In this document: positions 35,215-43,319 of the stretch, piece by piece
How positions within the stretch are numbered: the stretch's first letter is position 1
Layout of the letters: each line of letters opens with the position of its first letter
Source of the DNA: Pseudorhizobium flavum
GTDB lineage: Bacteria > Pseudomonadota > Alphaproteobacteria > Rhizobiales > Rhizobiaceae
DNA length: 64,000 bases
Assembly: GCF_902502825.2 (NCBI RefSeq)
Contig: NZ_LR723670.1
Location: 1,116,001-1,180,000 of the forward strand
Direction of reading: 5' to 3'
Made by a program: the position numbers and the translations under genes
Notes under the pieces: model-generated
Databases searched by the model: none
The model's input: the letters and a program-made list of their open reading frames with translations, nothing else
What the model was told of the DNA's origin: nothing

Positions 35215-36312
35215 ATGACGAGATACACGCATAAGAAGAGGGAAGCGATCGCACGGGCCAAGGCCGGGGCCGAGGAGCGGGAGGGGAACCTGACGCCAGA
35301 AGCGGCAGAGGAGCTGGCAACGATCAGGGTTGAGCTCGGCGCGATCGGTCGGCGATCGGCGGCACAGACGAGACAGCTCGGTCAACTACTCAGCCGCGCG
35401 AAGGACATTTTGCCCGATAAGGCCTTCGCTGCCTGGGTGAAGAGTACATGCGGCTTCACGCTCCGGTCTGCGCGGAACTACATCGCAGTCTTTCGGCAAC
35501 TGGACTTCTATCATGAGCGCATCGAAGCGGCCGCCATTCCGCCGACCGTGCTGTTCGCGATGGCCGGCGCGAAGGACAAGGATATTGAGAACGTGCTGGC
35601 TGCATTCGAGAACGGTGAGAAGCCGACCGTTGCCAAGGTCCGGCAAATGATCGGGTGCGTACCGCCCAAGAAGGCGGAGGGCGGGCCGACCGTCGGCGGG
35701 CTCGCCGGCCTGCGTCAGGCTGCCGACGTCAAGTTGAAGACTGACATCGCGCGCTTCAACGAACTGACGACCCGGGTGCTTGCTCGCGTCGAGAAGGCAC
35801 TGGAGCCGCTCGCAGTGGGCAGGGCGGTTAAGAAGGGCGCTCTGCAGGAGGCGGTCATGTACGACTGCCGCCACGCGCACGACCTGTTCAACTCGATCGC
35901 CGCGCCCCTCCGGCCGGCCACGGTAGAAAGTGTGAACTGGCTCCCGGCGAAGTTGCCACAAGAGACACCCTGGGCCCGGGTGCAGACACTGCTGCACCGG
36001 ATGGGCGGTGTCGAGGATTGGCCGGGTCGCGAAGAATTCCCGGGCTGGCTCCAGGACGAGGTCATCCCGCTACTGCGCTTCGTCGTCCACGGCGAGAGCC
36101 TGGAGAAAGAGGACGACGGGGAGGAATCAGAGCAGGCAACAGCTGAAGACGTCAGTCAGCCGGAAGAGGAGCTGGTCCCCTACCGGGATATGCCAGAGTC
36201 GGTCGCGGCAATGGTGGACCGAGCACTCAAGGTGGCCCGGCCGGAAAAGCGGGAGCGGCTCAGGAAGGCCGTCTTCCTCGATCGCAAGCCGGCCAAGCGG
36301 CGCGCAGCTTAG
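35215..36312 (+). CDS. DUF3102-like protein
   Basis: 365 aa. Residues about 45-95 (QTRQLGQLLSRAKDILPDKAFAAWVKSTCGFTLRSARNYIAVFRQLD) match the DUF3102 pattern, found in phage and plasmid proteins and thought to include a DNA-binding helix-turn-helix (S-x-R-x-A-x-NYI). The N-terminus is basic, the C-terminus has an acidic stretch (EKEDDGEESEQATAEDVSQPEEE) before a basic tail. The ATG at 35215 follows GGAGACAGGGAC. A role in island replication, partition or regulation is possible; I cannot say which. A hairpin follows it. Confidence 0.75.
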   Translation: MTRYTHKKREAIARAKAGAEEREGNLTPEAAEELATIRVELGAIGRRSAAQTRQLGQLLSRAKDILPDKAFAAWVKSTCGFTLRSARNYIAVFRQLDFYHERIEAAAIPPTVLFAMAGAKDKDIENVLAAFENGEKPTVAKVRQMIGCVPPKKAEGGPTVGGLAGLRQAADVKLKTDIARFNELTTRVLARVEKALEPLAVGRAVKKGALQEAVMYDCRHAHDLFNSIAAPLRPATVESVNWLPAKLPQETPWARVQTLLHRMGGVEDWPGREEFPGWLQDEVIPLLRFVVHGESLEKEDDGEESEQATAEDVSQPEEELVPYRDMPESVAAMVDRALKVARPEKRERLRKAVFLDRKPAKRRAA

Positions 36313-36330
36313 GCTCAACGATGATCCACC

Positions 36331-36354
36331 AGAGCCCCGCCACGGCGGGGCTCT
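36331..36354 (+). terminator. hairpin after the DUF3102-like gene
   Basis: Perfect 11-bp GC-rich stem AGAGCCCCGCC / GGCGGGGCTCT with a two-base loop, 18 bases after the stop. No long T run follows (CTGGTCTCC). Confidence 0.7.
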
Positions 36355-36563
36355 CTGGTCTCCTGCCACCGCGTGCCCCGTTAACCATACGCGGGCTCTT
36401 CCGTTCCGGATGTGTTCTGTCGACTTGCTGCAGGCGCTGTTCCGGACTAGGTATCATTCGTCAGCTGAAACTGAAGTCGCAGCAGACACTTAGCAGCCCC
36501 CGCCGACGCGGCAACGTCTGACGAGGGCCTGACCCGCAACCTTCTTCAGAAAGGCCTTGGGCT

Positions 36564-36728
36564 ATGTCGACCATTAACCTCTCCCCGCTGATCGGGGAAG
36601 CCATGTCTCCTGCATCTCCTGTTGAAACCGGTGTTCCTGCGCAGGCGTCTCGCCCATCGCGGACAGCCGATTGCTCCTATGCGAGCTGCGGCATCCGTTA
36701 CCACTCGGATCGTCCGATCCGCCGGTAG
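36564..36728 (+). CDS. possible 54-aa Cys-containing small protein
   Basis: A short frame starting MSTINLSPLIGEAMSPASPV behind AAGGCCTTGGGCT, ending with ADCSYASCGIRYHSDRPIRR. The CxxxC and His in the tail hint at a metal or nucleic-acid-binding tip. Third-position GC is high, as in real genes here, but there is no recognised family. Tentative. Confidence 0.35.
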   Translation: MSTINLSPLIGEAMSPASPVETGVPAQASRPSRTADCSYASCGIRYHSDRPIRR

Positions 36729-36773
36729 CGCCCAGAACCCGACCTTCCGACAGCGCCGTCCCCGTGTGCCGGA

Positions 36774-36792
36774 TGCGGAAATTATTTCCGCG
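36774..36792. promoter_or_regulatory. GGAAATTATTTCC palindrome 2 (nuclease/AAA operon)
   Basis: The core GGAAATTATTTCC (36,777-36,789) is extended by matching GC on both sides to a 17-bp palindrome. About 45 bases downstream lie TTGGTTTCGACTATATT (promoter-like) and AGGAGACAG, leading into the operon from 36,851/36,917. Position fits an operator for that operon. Confidence 0.65.
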
Positions 36793-36916
36793 TCGATGAT
36801 TGCGCTCGTCCTGAGCGGCTGTTGGTTTCGACTATATTCAGGAGACAGAGATAACCATCACCAATCTGCCACAGGCAGACACGCCCACCTATACTCACCG
36901 CATCGACACTGATGAG

Positions 36917-37750
36917 GTGACGCCTCGCTTCGATGCCCTCGTTGAGGAACTTGCACATGCCGCTTTCTCGGTCGATGCGATCGCACTCGGCCTGAACACC
37001 AGCCTAGACACCATCGGGACGATCGTCCGATCCGTTCCATCGCATGAAGGACGGCTACTCGAGCGCGGCATCGCCATGCTCGCCGGGTTCAACCCCGATC
37101 TTGTCGTGCTGACGCAGAATATCCGATTGCCGGTGAGCAAGGCCGCCGTCGAGCTGGTGGAGATGAACCGCCCCGCACAATACCGGTCGCTGACGCTCGA
37201 CGCCGACTGCAGCGGACGGAAGAGCTACACGCCCGACCTCATCGTCCTGAACAGCCGCACGCGTGTGGCGCATGTCGTGGACGTCAAGCGGAGCCTCAAT
37301 TCCTACGAGACCTCGCGCATCACTGATCTGAAGACCCGCATGCTGGCGGCGTCGCTGATCGTGCCAGACCTTCTCTACAAGGAGCACCGCCGGCTGGTGG
37401 CTGAGGACGTCCGCGTCGTCATCCTCAATGCCGAGAACCAGCGGACGGATATTGAGGGTGGCGTCTGGCCGCTTTCGCATCTCGATCACCTGCTGGAAGT
37501 TAAGGGGGCAGGCGAGATGATGAAGTCTCTCCAGCAGGCTTTCCGACACCGGATCGAGCAGAACTGGAAGCAGGCGCTCCAGAGCGTGAGTGGTGGCATT
37601 GAGGGCAGGGGAGTGTCCGCAGCCGCTGCCTCGCCGACCCAGGCAAATGATACGCCTGCCGCAGGTCCGCCCGACGCCGATGCCGGTCCAGCGCCCGAAG
37701 GGGTCGTCCGCTTCGGCTTTGCCCGCATCCCGATCGCCAGGACCGGGTAG
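36917..37750 (+). CDS. PD-(D/E)XK nuclease-like protein
   Basis: 277 aa from GTG 36917. A restriction-endonuclease-like core is suggested by TPDLIVLNSRTRVAHVVDVKRSL: Asp107 and Asp122-x-Lys124 have the PD-x(n)-(D/E)xK spacing. The C-terminus (from about 225) is Ala/Pro-rich and probably disordered. The frame stays open upstream to 36,851-36,857, right behind AGGAGACAG, without any ATG/GTG/TTG; a non-standard ATA/ATC start there would add 20-22 residues (TNLPQADTPTYTHRIDTDE) and give a much better ribosome-binding site. First gene of the putative operon with the 126-aa, AAA and M41 genes. DNA cleavage is an inference. Confidence 0.65.
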   Translation: MTPRFDALVEELAHAAFSVDAIALGLNTSLDTIGTIVRSVPSHEGRLLERGIAMLAGFNPDLVVLTQNIRLPVSKAAVELVEMNRPAQYRSLTLDADCSGRKSYTPDLIVLNSRTRVAHVVDVKRSLNSYETSRITDLKTRMLAASLIVPDLLYKEHRRLVAEDVRVVILNAENQRTDIEGGVWPLSHLDHLLEVKGAGEMMKSLQQAFRHRIEQNWKQALQSVSGGIEGRGVSAAAASPTQANDTPAAGPPDADAGPAPEGVVRFGFARIPIARTG

Positions 37751-37837
37751 CCCGCAAGCTCGTCCATACCCGAACCCACAATGACTGAGACATGATCGCG
37801 CCGCCCCCTTGGGCCGGTCGCAAGGGAGACGTCTGCC

Positions 37838-38218
37838 GTGAAGACATCGAACATCATCGCATTCCCCCGTCGTGGAGCCACCGGCGCTGAACCGCGCTCC
37901 GTCCGTCGGAAGGAAGCCATTCCTTCCAACGGACCTGAGCCGGCTGCGCAAGCTATCGCCCTGGCCATGGCAACACCACCGGTCGGAGCCTCCTCCGAGG
38001 CACAGCAGGAGTTCGCCGAGACGGTCATCGGAACTGCCATCCGCTTTGCCCGGCGCAAGGGGCGTTCGCTGACCTCGCTGCCGCCGCAGATGCGCAAGTG
38101 GCTGATCGAACTCTGCGACCAGGGTGATCCGACCGCACGTGTGGTTCGTGACTGGCTGGAGGGGAACGGCCGTCTCCATAATGTCGGTTGGGCCCCCAGC
38201 GACGGGGAGGGGATGTAA
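37838..38218 (+). CDS. unrecognised 126-aa protein of the AAA operon
   Basis: GTG start behind AAGGGAGACGTCTGCC. N-terminus (MKTSNIIAFPRRGATGAEPRSVRRKEAIP) is basic and disordered; residues about 60-115 (QQEFAETVIGTAIRFARRKGRSLTSLPPQMRKWLIELCDQGDPTARVVRDWLEG) should be helical. No known family. Its TAA overlaps the ATG of the AAA ATPase (TAATG), implying translational coupling, so it probably acts with that ATPase, perhaps as adaptor. Confidence 0.65.
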   Translation: MKTSNIIAFPRRGATGAEPRSVRRKEAIPSNGPEPAAQAIALAMATPPVGASSEAQQEFAETVIGTAIRFARRKGRSLTSLPPQMRKWLIELCDQGDPTARVVRDWLEGNGRLHNVGWAPSDGEGM

Positions 38219-40251
38219 TGGAAACCGTCACTGATCGCATCAGCCGCTATCTCCTCAGGCGCATCCGCCGTCGGGCCGTGCTGGACCTCTATGAGAGTGC
38301 GGCAGTCGTGGAGCTGCTGACGTCACGGTTCGTCGATGGCAGCGAGGACAGCGGGACCGCCTGGAGCATCACCCGCGCTGCCATGGCTCTCCTCACCGGC
38401 GATCCGGCCAAGGATCGAGCAGCGGTCGCCAGGGCACTCCAGCGGGCAAGACCGATCGCGCCTTCGGACGAGACGGAGATGTATGACTTCAGCTCTCAGG
38501 CCGAACATCCTGTCATCCGCGAGCTGCAGGACATCTGTGATGGCGAGCCCTCTACCGCAGGAGCCTCGGACGAAGCTGGACTGGCCGATCGAGAACGCCG
38601 GCTGGCAACGATCCGGCTGCTGACGCTGCTGCGTGAACATCTGCCGAGGCCAAACGCGGTTCAGGTGGCCGTGGCACTGCTGGTTGCCAGAGCTGTCGGG
38701 AACAGCGTCGATGATGTGCAGGCGCTTGTGAAGGTTTTGTGCCGCTCGTCACCCTTCCTTTCGATCAGCGTTCCAGTCAGTCAGTTCGAGCGGCGCTTCG
38801 GCATGCAGCTGGAAGAGGGCCTGATCATCCCGTCGCGGTGCGTCCTGTCCGACGTGATGAAGGGTCCGGGGATTTCCGGCCGCTATAACGAGAAGTGGCG
38901 ATCACGCCCGCACAGGAAGATCGCCACGCTGTCGGGGCAGGAGGCGCGCAAGGCGAACGAGCTGTCTCTCCGGCGTTACATCGCCGATGTTCTGCTTGCG
39001 GCAGACCGGCCACTGGTGATTGCCGACGAGGCACCGGGCACGGCACTTCCGCTGGTGGCGCGGACACCTGATCTGGCTCTGGCCGGTCAACCGATCGACC
39101 GGGAGCTGATCGCCGAACTCCTGCTGGTCTGCCTTGCCATTGCGCCGAAGCGGTCCCTGAAGGTCATGGAAGGCATGAAGCTCGACCCAACGGGGCTTGG
39201 GCTGGATGATCTGGCGCTGGCAGTTCGGCCGGGGCGGCATGTTGCGGAGGTCATCCGCCTGCTTGGCGAGCTTGCCGAGAGAAACCGCGGCAGCGTCAAA
39301 GAAGAGGACGGCGAGGAAAGCTGGACCGAAGGACTGTCCTCGACAGGCAGATCAGGCGCGGCGGGTAAAGGGAAGGCAGGTGCCCTAGCGGGGGAGGTGA
39401 TCGAGCCGGAACCGCTGGAGGTCACGGAAGCGGAAGGGCAGGGGACAGGAAAGCGCCTCAAGCCCCGGCCACTCCGGCGGCCGCTCCGTGTCGAGAAGCT
39501 CGCCGGCTACGGCGAAGCGCGGCAGTGGGCGCTCGACCTGAAGGAAGACCTGGACCTCTGGCGGGAGGGGCAGCTCAACTGGCCGGAGATGAGCACGAAG
39601 CTTCTTCTCTCGGGTCCGCCTGGGACAGGCAAGACGACCTTCGCGCGGGCACTCTGCAACACGCTCCAGGTGCCGCTGGTCGCTACCTCCGTCGCGACAT
39701 GGCTTGAGCCGGGCTATCTCGGCGATGTGCTGAAGTGCATCACCGCGACATTCGCGGCGGCGTCGGGAAAGGCACCCTGCATCCTGTTCATCGATGAGCT
39801 GGACAATATCGGTAGCCGCGGCAGAAACACCGGCAAGCACTATGATGACTACTGGACCTCGCTGATCAACCGGCTTCTCGAACTGCTCGACGGTGCAGCG
39901 AAGACGGAAGGTGTCATCGTCGTGGGAGCCACCAATCTTCCAGGAAACATCGACCCGGCACTGCTGCGGTCGGGGCGGCTGGAAAAGCACGTCGTCATCC
40001 CTCCGCCGGACACGGATGCGATGGTCGGCATTCTTGTCCATCATCTTGGAGATGATCTTGCCGCCATTCTGAAATCCGCACCCGCCGCCCCCTCTCCGAG
40101 GAACGCTGAAAAGCTCGCCGATACTCTACCGAACCCCATTCCAACCACACCTGTGACTGGTTCCATTGCAGAACAACGATCGTGTCCCGCCGAGTGGTGT
40201 AGCTGGGTGATAGCGAAGCCGCTCGCGAGTGCACCCTCCAAGGTGCTGTAG
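38218..40251 (+). CDS. AAA+ ATPase, FtsH/Bcs1-like, C-terminus altered by IS
   Basis: 677 aa as it stands. Residues 1-400 are a helical domain of unknown fold; from about 430 an AAA module follows: Walker A SGPPGTGKTTFARAL (about 465), Walker B CILFIDELDNIG (about 522), second region of homology ATNLPGNIDPALLRSGRLEKHVVIPPPD with the arginine finger. No transmembrane segment. It most resembles the AAA part of FtsH, while the AAA lid and the peptidase are encoded by the next gene. The IS256-like element entered at 40,170-40,177, replacing the last seven codons (QRGPAHD) by a run of 25 IS-encoded residues. Catalytic parts are untouched, so it may remain active. Confidence 0.85.
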   Translation: METVTDRISRYLLRRIRRRAVLDLYESAAVVELLTSRFVDGSEDSGTAWSITRAAMALLTGDPAKDRAAVARALQRARPIAPSDETEMYDFSSQAEHPVIRELQDICDGEPSTAGASDEAGLADRERRLATIRLLTLLREHLPRPNAVQVAVALLVARAVGNSVDDVQALVKVLCRSSPFLSISVPVSQFERRFGMQLEEGLIIPSRCVLSDVMKGPGISGRYNEKWRSRPHRKIATLSGQEARKANELSLRRYIADVLLAADRPLVIADEAPGTALPLVARTPDLALAGQPIDRELIAELLLVCLAIAPKRSLKVMEGMKLDPTGLGLDDLALAVRPGRHVAEVIRLLGELAERNRGSVKEEDGEESWTEGLSSTGRSGAAGKGKAGALAGEVIEPEPLEVTEAEGQGTGKRLKPRPLRRPLRVEKLAGYGEARQWALDLKEDLDLWREGQLNWPEMSTKLLLSGPPGTGKTTFARALCNTLQVPLVATSVATWLEPGYLGDVLKCITATFAAASGKAPCILFIDELDNIGSRGRNTGKHYDDYWTSLINRLLELLDGAAKTEGVIVVGATNLPGNIDPALLRSGRLEKHVVIPPPDTDAMVGILVHHLGDDLAAILKSAPAAPSPRNAEKLADTLPNPIPTTPVTGSIAEQRSCPAEWCSWVIAKPLASAPSKVL

Positions 40252-41594
40252 GGAGCGGGCGGCGTAGCGGTGGTCACCAGTGTTTTCCGGTAGGGTCGGG
40301 TTGCTTATGACCAACCTGAGGGACACCACCGATGACCGACGACATGATGAACCTGCGCTCACTCGTTGAGAAGAGCGCCGACGCCGATTTGCTGCGCGAG
40401 ATGATCGGCTTCGCTGCCGAAAAGCTGATGGCGCTGGAGGTCAGCACGAAGACTGGCGCGGGCTATGGCGAGAAGAATAGCTTCCGACTGGCCCAGCGCA
40501 ACGGCTATCGCGACCGGGACTGGGAGACACGGGCGGGCACCGTTGAGCTGCGCATTCCGAAGCTTCGCACAGGCAGCTATTTCCCGAGCTTTCTCGAACC
40601 ACGCCGCATGGCAGAGAAGGCCCTGACGGCAGTTATCCAAGAGGCCTATATCCAAGGCGTCTCGACCCGATCCGTCGATGACCTCGTTAAGGCCATGGGC
40701 ATGTCGGGCATCTCCAAGAGCCAGGTATCCCGGCTCTGCGAGGAGATCGACGAGAAGGTGAAGGCCTTCCTCGACAGGCCCATCGAAGGGGAATGGCCCT
40801 ACCTTTGGATCGATGCGACCTACCTCAAGGTCCGGCGCGGCGGGCGCATCGTCTCCGTCGCCGTCATCATCGCCGTCGGCGTCAACACCGACGGTCGACG
40901 CGAGGTGCTCGGTATGGAGATCGGCACATCCGAGGCCGAGGCGATCTGGACAGAGTTCCTGCGTAAGCTGACAAGGCGGGGTCTGTGTGGCGTCAAGCTC
41001 GTCGTCTCCGATGCCCATGAGGGCATCAAAGCCGCAGTATCGAAGGTGCTCTCCGCCACCTGGCAGCGATGCCGTGTCCACTTCATGCGCAATGCTTTGG
41101 CCCATGCCGGGAAGAGCGGACGCCGTGTTGTCTCTGCCTTCATCGCCACGGCCTTTGCCCAAGACACGTCAGAGGCTGCAAGTACCCAATGGCGCAACGT
41201 CGCCGACCAGATCAGGCCGAAGGTGCCCAAACTCGCCAGTCTCATGGACAGTGCCGAGCAAGACGTGCTCGCCTACATGACCTTTCCCAAGCAGCATTGG
41301 GCCAAACTCCACTCGACAAACCCGATTGAGCGATTGAACGGTGAGATCAAGCGACGCACAGAGGTCGTCGGCATCTTCCCAAACGACGACGCCATCGTGC
41401 GCCTAGTCGGTGCGCTGCTGCTCGAACAGAACGACGAATGGGCCGTCCAGCGGTCCCGCTACATGACACTTGAGACAATCGCCACGATGAGCGATGATCC
41501 GCTCATCAGCCTGCCAGCCGCAAGCTGATCCATTCCCGGCTCTGTCCGGAAGCACGGCGACCGCCAAAGCTACACCACGCCGGGGGACACGATC
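40178..41594 (+). mobile_element. IS256-family insertion sequence, copy 1 (1,417 bp)
   Basis: Ends are imperfect inverted repeats starting GATCGTGTCCC...GTGGTGTAGCT at both sides. It is flanked by a perfect 8-bp target duplication AGAACAAC (40,170-40,177 and 41,595-41,602). It carries one transposase gene. It inserted at the 3' end of the AAA gene, six codons before its stop and 16 bases before the M41 start. A second copy of equal length lies in inverse orientation at 62,021-63,437. Confidence 0.96.
40332..41528 (+). CDS. IS256-family transposase
   Basis: 398 aa mutator-type transposase, intact. The DDE acid residues are visible in [25 protein letters not shown] (first Asp), [13 protein letters not shown] (second Asp) and the terminal [24 protein letters not shown] (Glu), with the [12 protein letters not shown] signature in between. 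Protein identical to that of copy 2, so at least one transposition was recent. The enzyme mobilises the element by copy-out/paste-in through a circular intermediate, as known for IS256. Confidence 0.96.
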   Translation: MTDDMMNLRSLVEKSADADLLREMIGFAAEKLMALEVSTKTGAGYGEKNSFRLAQRNGYRDRDWETRAGTVELRIPKLRTGSYFPSFLEPRRMAEKALTAVIQEAYIQGVSTRSVDDLVKAMGMSGISKSQVSRLCEEIDEKVKAFLDRPIEGEWPYLWIDATYLKVRRGGRIVSVAVIIAVGVNTDGRREVLGMEIGTSEAEAIWTEFLRKLTRRGLCGVKLVVSDAHEGIKAAVSKVLSATWQRCRVHFMRNALAHAGKSGRRVVSAFIATAFAQDTSEAASTQWRNVADQIRPKVPKLASLMDSAEQDVLAYMTFPKQHWAKLHSTNPIERLNGEIKRRTEVVGIFPNDDAIVRLVGALLLEQNDEWAVQRSRYMTLETIATMSDDPLISLPAAS

Positions 41595-41617
41595 AGAACA
41601 ACAGAGAGGTCCCGCTC

Positions 41618-42349
41618 ATGACTGAGACCAGAACAGAAACCGAGTGGCTGCGATCCCTGCGTCCGCTGGCGCTGCTCGCAACTGGCCGCACTGGCGCTGA
41701 TATCGAGAGACTGGTGCGGGAGGTGAGAAGACGTGCAAGCCGGGCCGGGCGTCCGATTGCGTGGATTGATCTCGAGGAGGCTCTTCGGGATCGTGCCGGT
41801 GAGGTCTCTGACGAGTTGCATTGGCGCATGGCGGTTCATGAAGCCGGCCATGCCGTTGCCTACATCCTGCTTGATGTCGGCGAGGTGGAGACGGTGATGA
41901 TCGGAACGCCACAGGGCGGCAAGGTTCTGGCCCGGGTGAACCAGGAGGCCCTGCAGATGGAGAATGGCCTGATGCGGTTGATGGCCTGCATCCTCGCCGG
42001 GCGTGCGGCTGAAACCATCCACTTCGACGCCGTCCTCGTCGGCTCCGGCGGCAATCCGGAAAGCGATCTGGCCCGAGCGACGGCTCTGGCGGTCGACGCA
42101 GAGACGACACTGGGTCTGTCGCAGGACCGGCCACTTCTTTACCGGCCGCCTGGAGGCTCGGATGCGCTCGTTTACAACCCGCAGCTCACGGAGAGGGTGA
42201 ATGCGCGCCTGGAGGCAGCGATGGAGACTGCGATGACCCTGCTCCGGGACAACCAGGAAACCCTCCTGGCTATCGCCCAGGAGCTGAACGAGCATCGTCT
42301 TCTCGATGGCGAACAGGTGAGGGCGCTGGCTGTGCAGGGTAGCAGGTGA
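41618..42349 (+). CDS. M41 (FtsH-type) zinc peptidase with AAA lid, stand-alone
   Basis: 243 aa. Residues 15-55 (LRPLALLATGRTGADIERLVREVRRRASRAGRPIAWIDLEEAL) correspond to the helical AAA lid of FtsH (tG-sGADl-nLv-eA). HEAGH (74-78) and the distal Asp150 in GGNPESDLARATALA complete the zinc site of peptidase M41. There is no ATPase core; the upstream AAA gene supplies it. Before the IS inserted, the AAA stop (TGA at 41,623-41,625) overlapped this start (ATGACTGA), so the pair was translationally coupled. Together they would form a soluble FtsH-like ATP-dependent protease. AGAGAGGTCCCGCTC precedes the ATG. Confidence 0.85.
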   Translation: MTETRTETEWLRSLRPLALLATGRTGADIERLVREVRRRASRAGRPIAWIDLEEALRDRAGEVSDELHWRMAVHEAGHAVAYILLDVGEVETVMIGTPQGGKVLARVNQEALQMENGLMRLMACILAGRAAETIHFDAVLVGSGGNPESDLARATALAVDAETTLGLSQDRPLLYRPPGGSDALVYNPQLTERVNARLEAAMETAMTLLRDNQETLLAIAQELNEHRLLDGEQVRALAVQGSR

Positions 42350-42439
42350 CAGTGGCGGTTGGGCGATTGCTTGCCGCAACTAGCAGCGGCATCAGGGGAT
42401 ATCGAGCCCGATCCCCGATCAGCGTTGCCGAACAAGAGA

Positions 42440-42762
42440 AGCCAGATTCCCACCGGCGCCCGAAAGATTCCGAATGCCGGAAGCTCCATTCCTGATTAAG
42501 GAAAGGCGATTCCTGCTACCGTCCCGATACCGCAGCGGCCGTCCTGAAGCTCTCCGGGAGGTCGAGGGACAATCTACCCTCGATGACGTGTTGCTGATCG
42601 ACTCCTCCGGGTCTCGAGGCGAATTGATTGACGGCAACTCAGGGCACGTCGCCCGCAAATCAGGATAGGTCATCTCGATTTATGCTAACGCGATTCCGGA
42701 CCAGGAAGGTTCGATTCCAGGTTGCCGATCTTCGTTTCCAAATGCCGGATCGGCGATTCCTG
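42440..42762. repeat. cluster of ATTCC/GGAA repeats in a 487-bp gene-free region
   Basis: The gap between the M41 gene and the 109-aa gene (42,350-42,836) holds seven ATTCC words, several paired with GGAA (for example ATTCC-TGATTAA-GGAA and ATTCC-GGACCA-GGAA). Two longer words are duplicated in the same order: AATGCCGGA (42,473 and 42,741) and GGCGATTCCTG (42,505 and 42,752). It looks like a binding-site cluster (origin, transfer site or regulatory region). No gene seen. Confidence 0.5.
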
Positions 42763-42836
42763 AAGAAACGTCGTTTGGCTTCTTTGTCCCTTGCATCACC
42801 GTCGGCCAGCTTGAAGCTCCAAAAAGGAGCGAGCAG

Positions 42837-43166
42837 ATGAGCCGGAAATCTCGAAAGCAACGAAATGTGGAACAGGCGGCCCGCCAACAGCGGGTCCGTG
42901 ATGAGGCGAGAGAGAAGCGCAGACCTTCCAGGGATGACGTTGCGCGCATGCTGCTGTGGCTGACGATCCATGGCATCCAGACCAGACGGCGGGATGTGCG
43001 GGCGGTCATGAAACGGTTGCGGGATGAGGTGGTCGAAGGCCTGGAGCGCCAGCGCTTCAGTGTCCGCGAGAGCGAGGAGGTCTTCGAGGAATTGGTCGCG
43101 AAGTATGCGAGTGGGCTCTTCCCCTTCCGGCCGAAGCGTCATCTTGAGCCAGATCGGAGCTCATGA
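42837..43166 (+). CDS. unrecognised basic 109-aa protein
   Basis: ATG behind AAAAGGAGCGAGCAG, an excellent ribosome-binding site. Very basic N-terminus (MSRKSRKQRNVEQAARQQRVRDEAREKRRPS), then a helical segment (DDVARMLLWLTIHGIQTRRRDVRAVMKRLRDEVVEGLERQRFSVRESEEVFEELVAKY). Composition suggests nucleic-acid binding; no family recognised. It is the last plus-strand gene before the convergent defence operon and follows the repeat cluster, whose binding protein it might be. Confidence 0.65.
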   Translation: MSRKSRKQRNVEQAARQQRVRDEAREKRRPSRDDVARMLLWLTIHGIQTRRRDVRAVMKRLRDEVVEGLERQRFSVRESEEVFEELVAKYASGLFPFRPKRHLEPDRSS

Positions 43167-43231
43167 CCCTAACGTACGCGTCAATTTGGCCAAATCCCCG
43201 GAGATGACCTGGTTCCGCTGTCCCAAACGTG

Positions 43232-43303
43232 CCTGCGCAAACGACGTTCCTGACTTTGAGTATGTTTTCCCCCCATTACTCCCTATCACGCCGTTTGCGC
43301 AGG
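43232..43303. repeat. 12-bp inverted repeat with 48-base spacer
   Basis: CCTGCGCAAACG (43,232-43,243) and CGTTTGCGCAGG (43,292-43,303), between the convergent 109-aa and helicase genes; the spacer is T/C-rich (GTTTTCCCCCC). Could be a transcription terminator with an unusually long loop or a recombination relic. Confidence 0.5.
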
Positions 43304-43319
43304 AATCGAAATTCAGTAG

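Noticed and set aside
36622..36912. 96-codon plus frame between the DUF3102-like and nuclease genes
   Set aside because: Runs through the palindrome and promoter-like sequence, no ribosome-binding site; the overlapping 54-codon frame is more gene-like.
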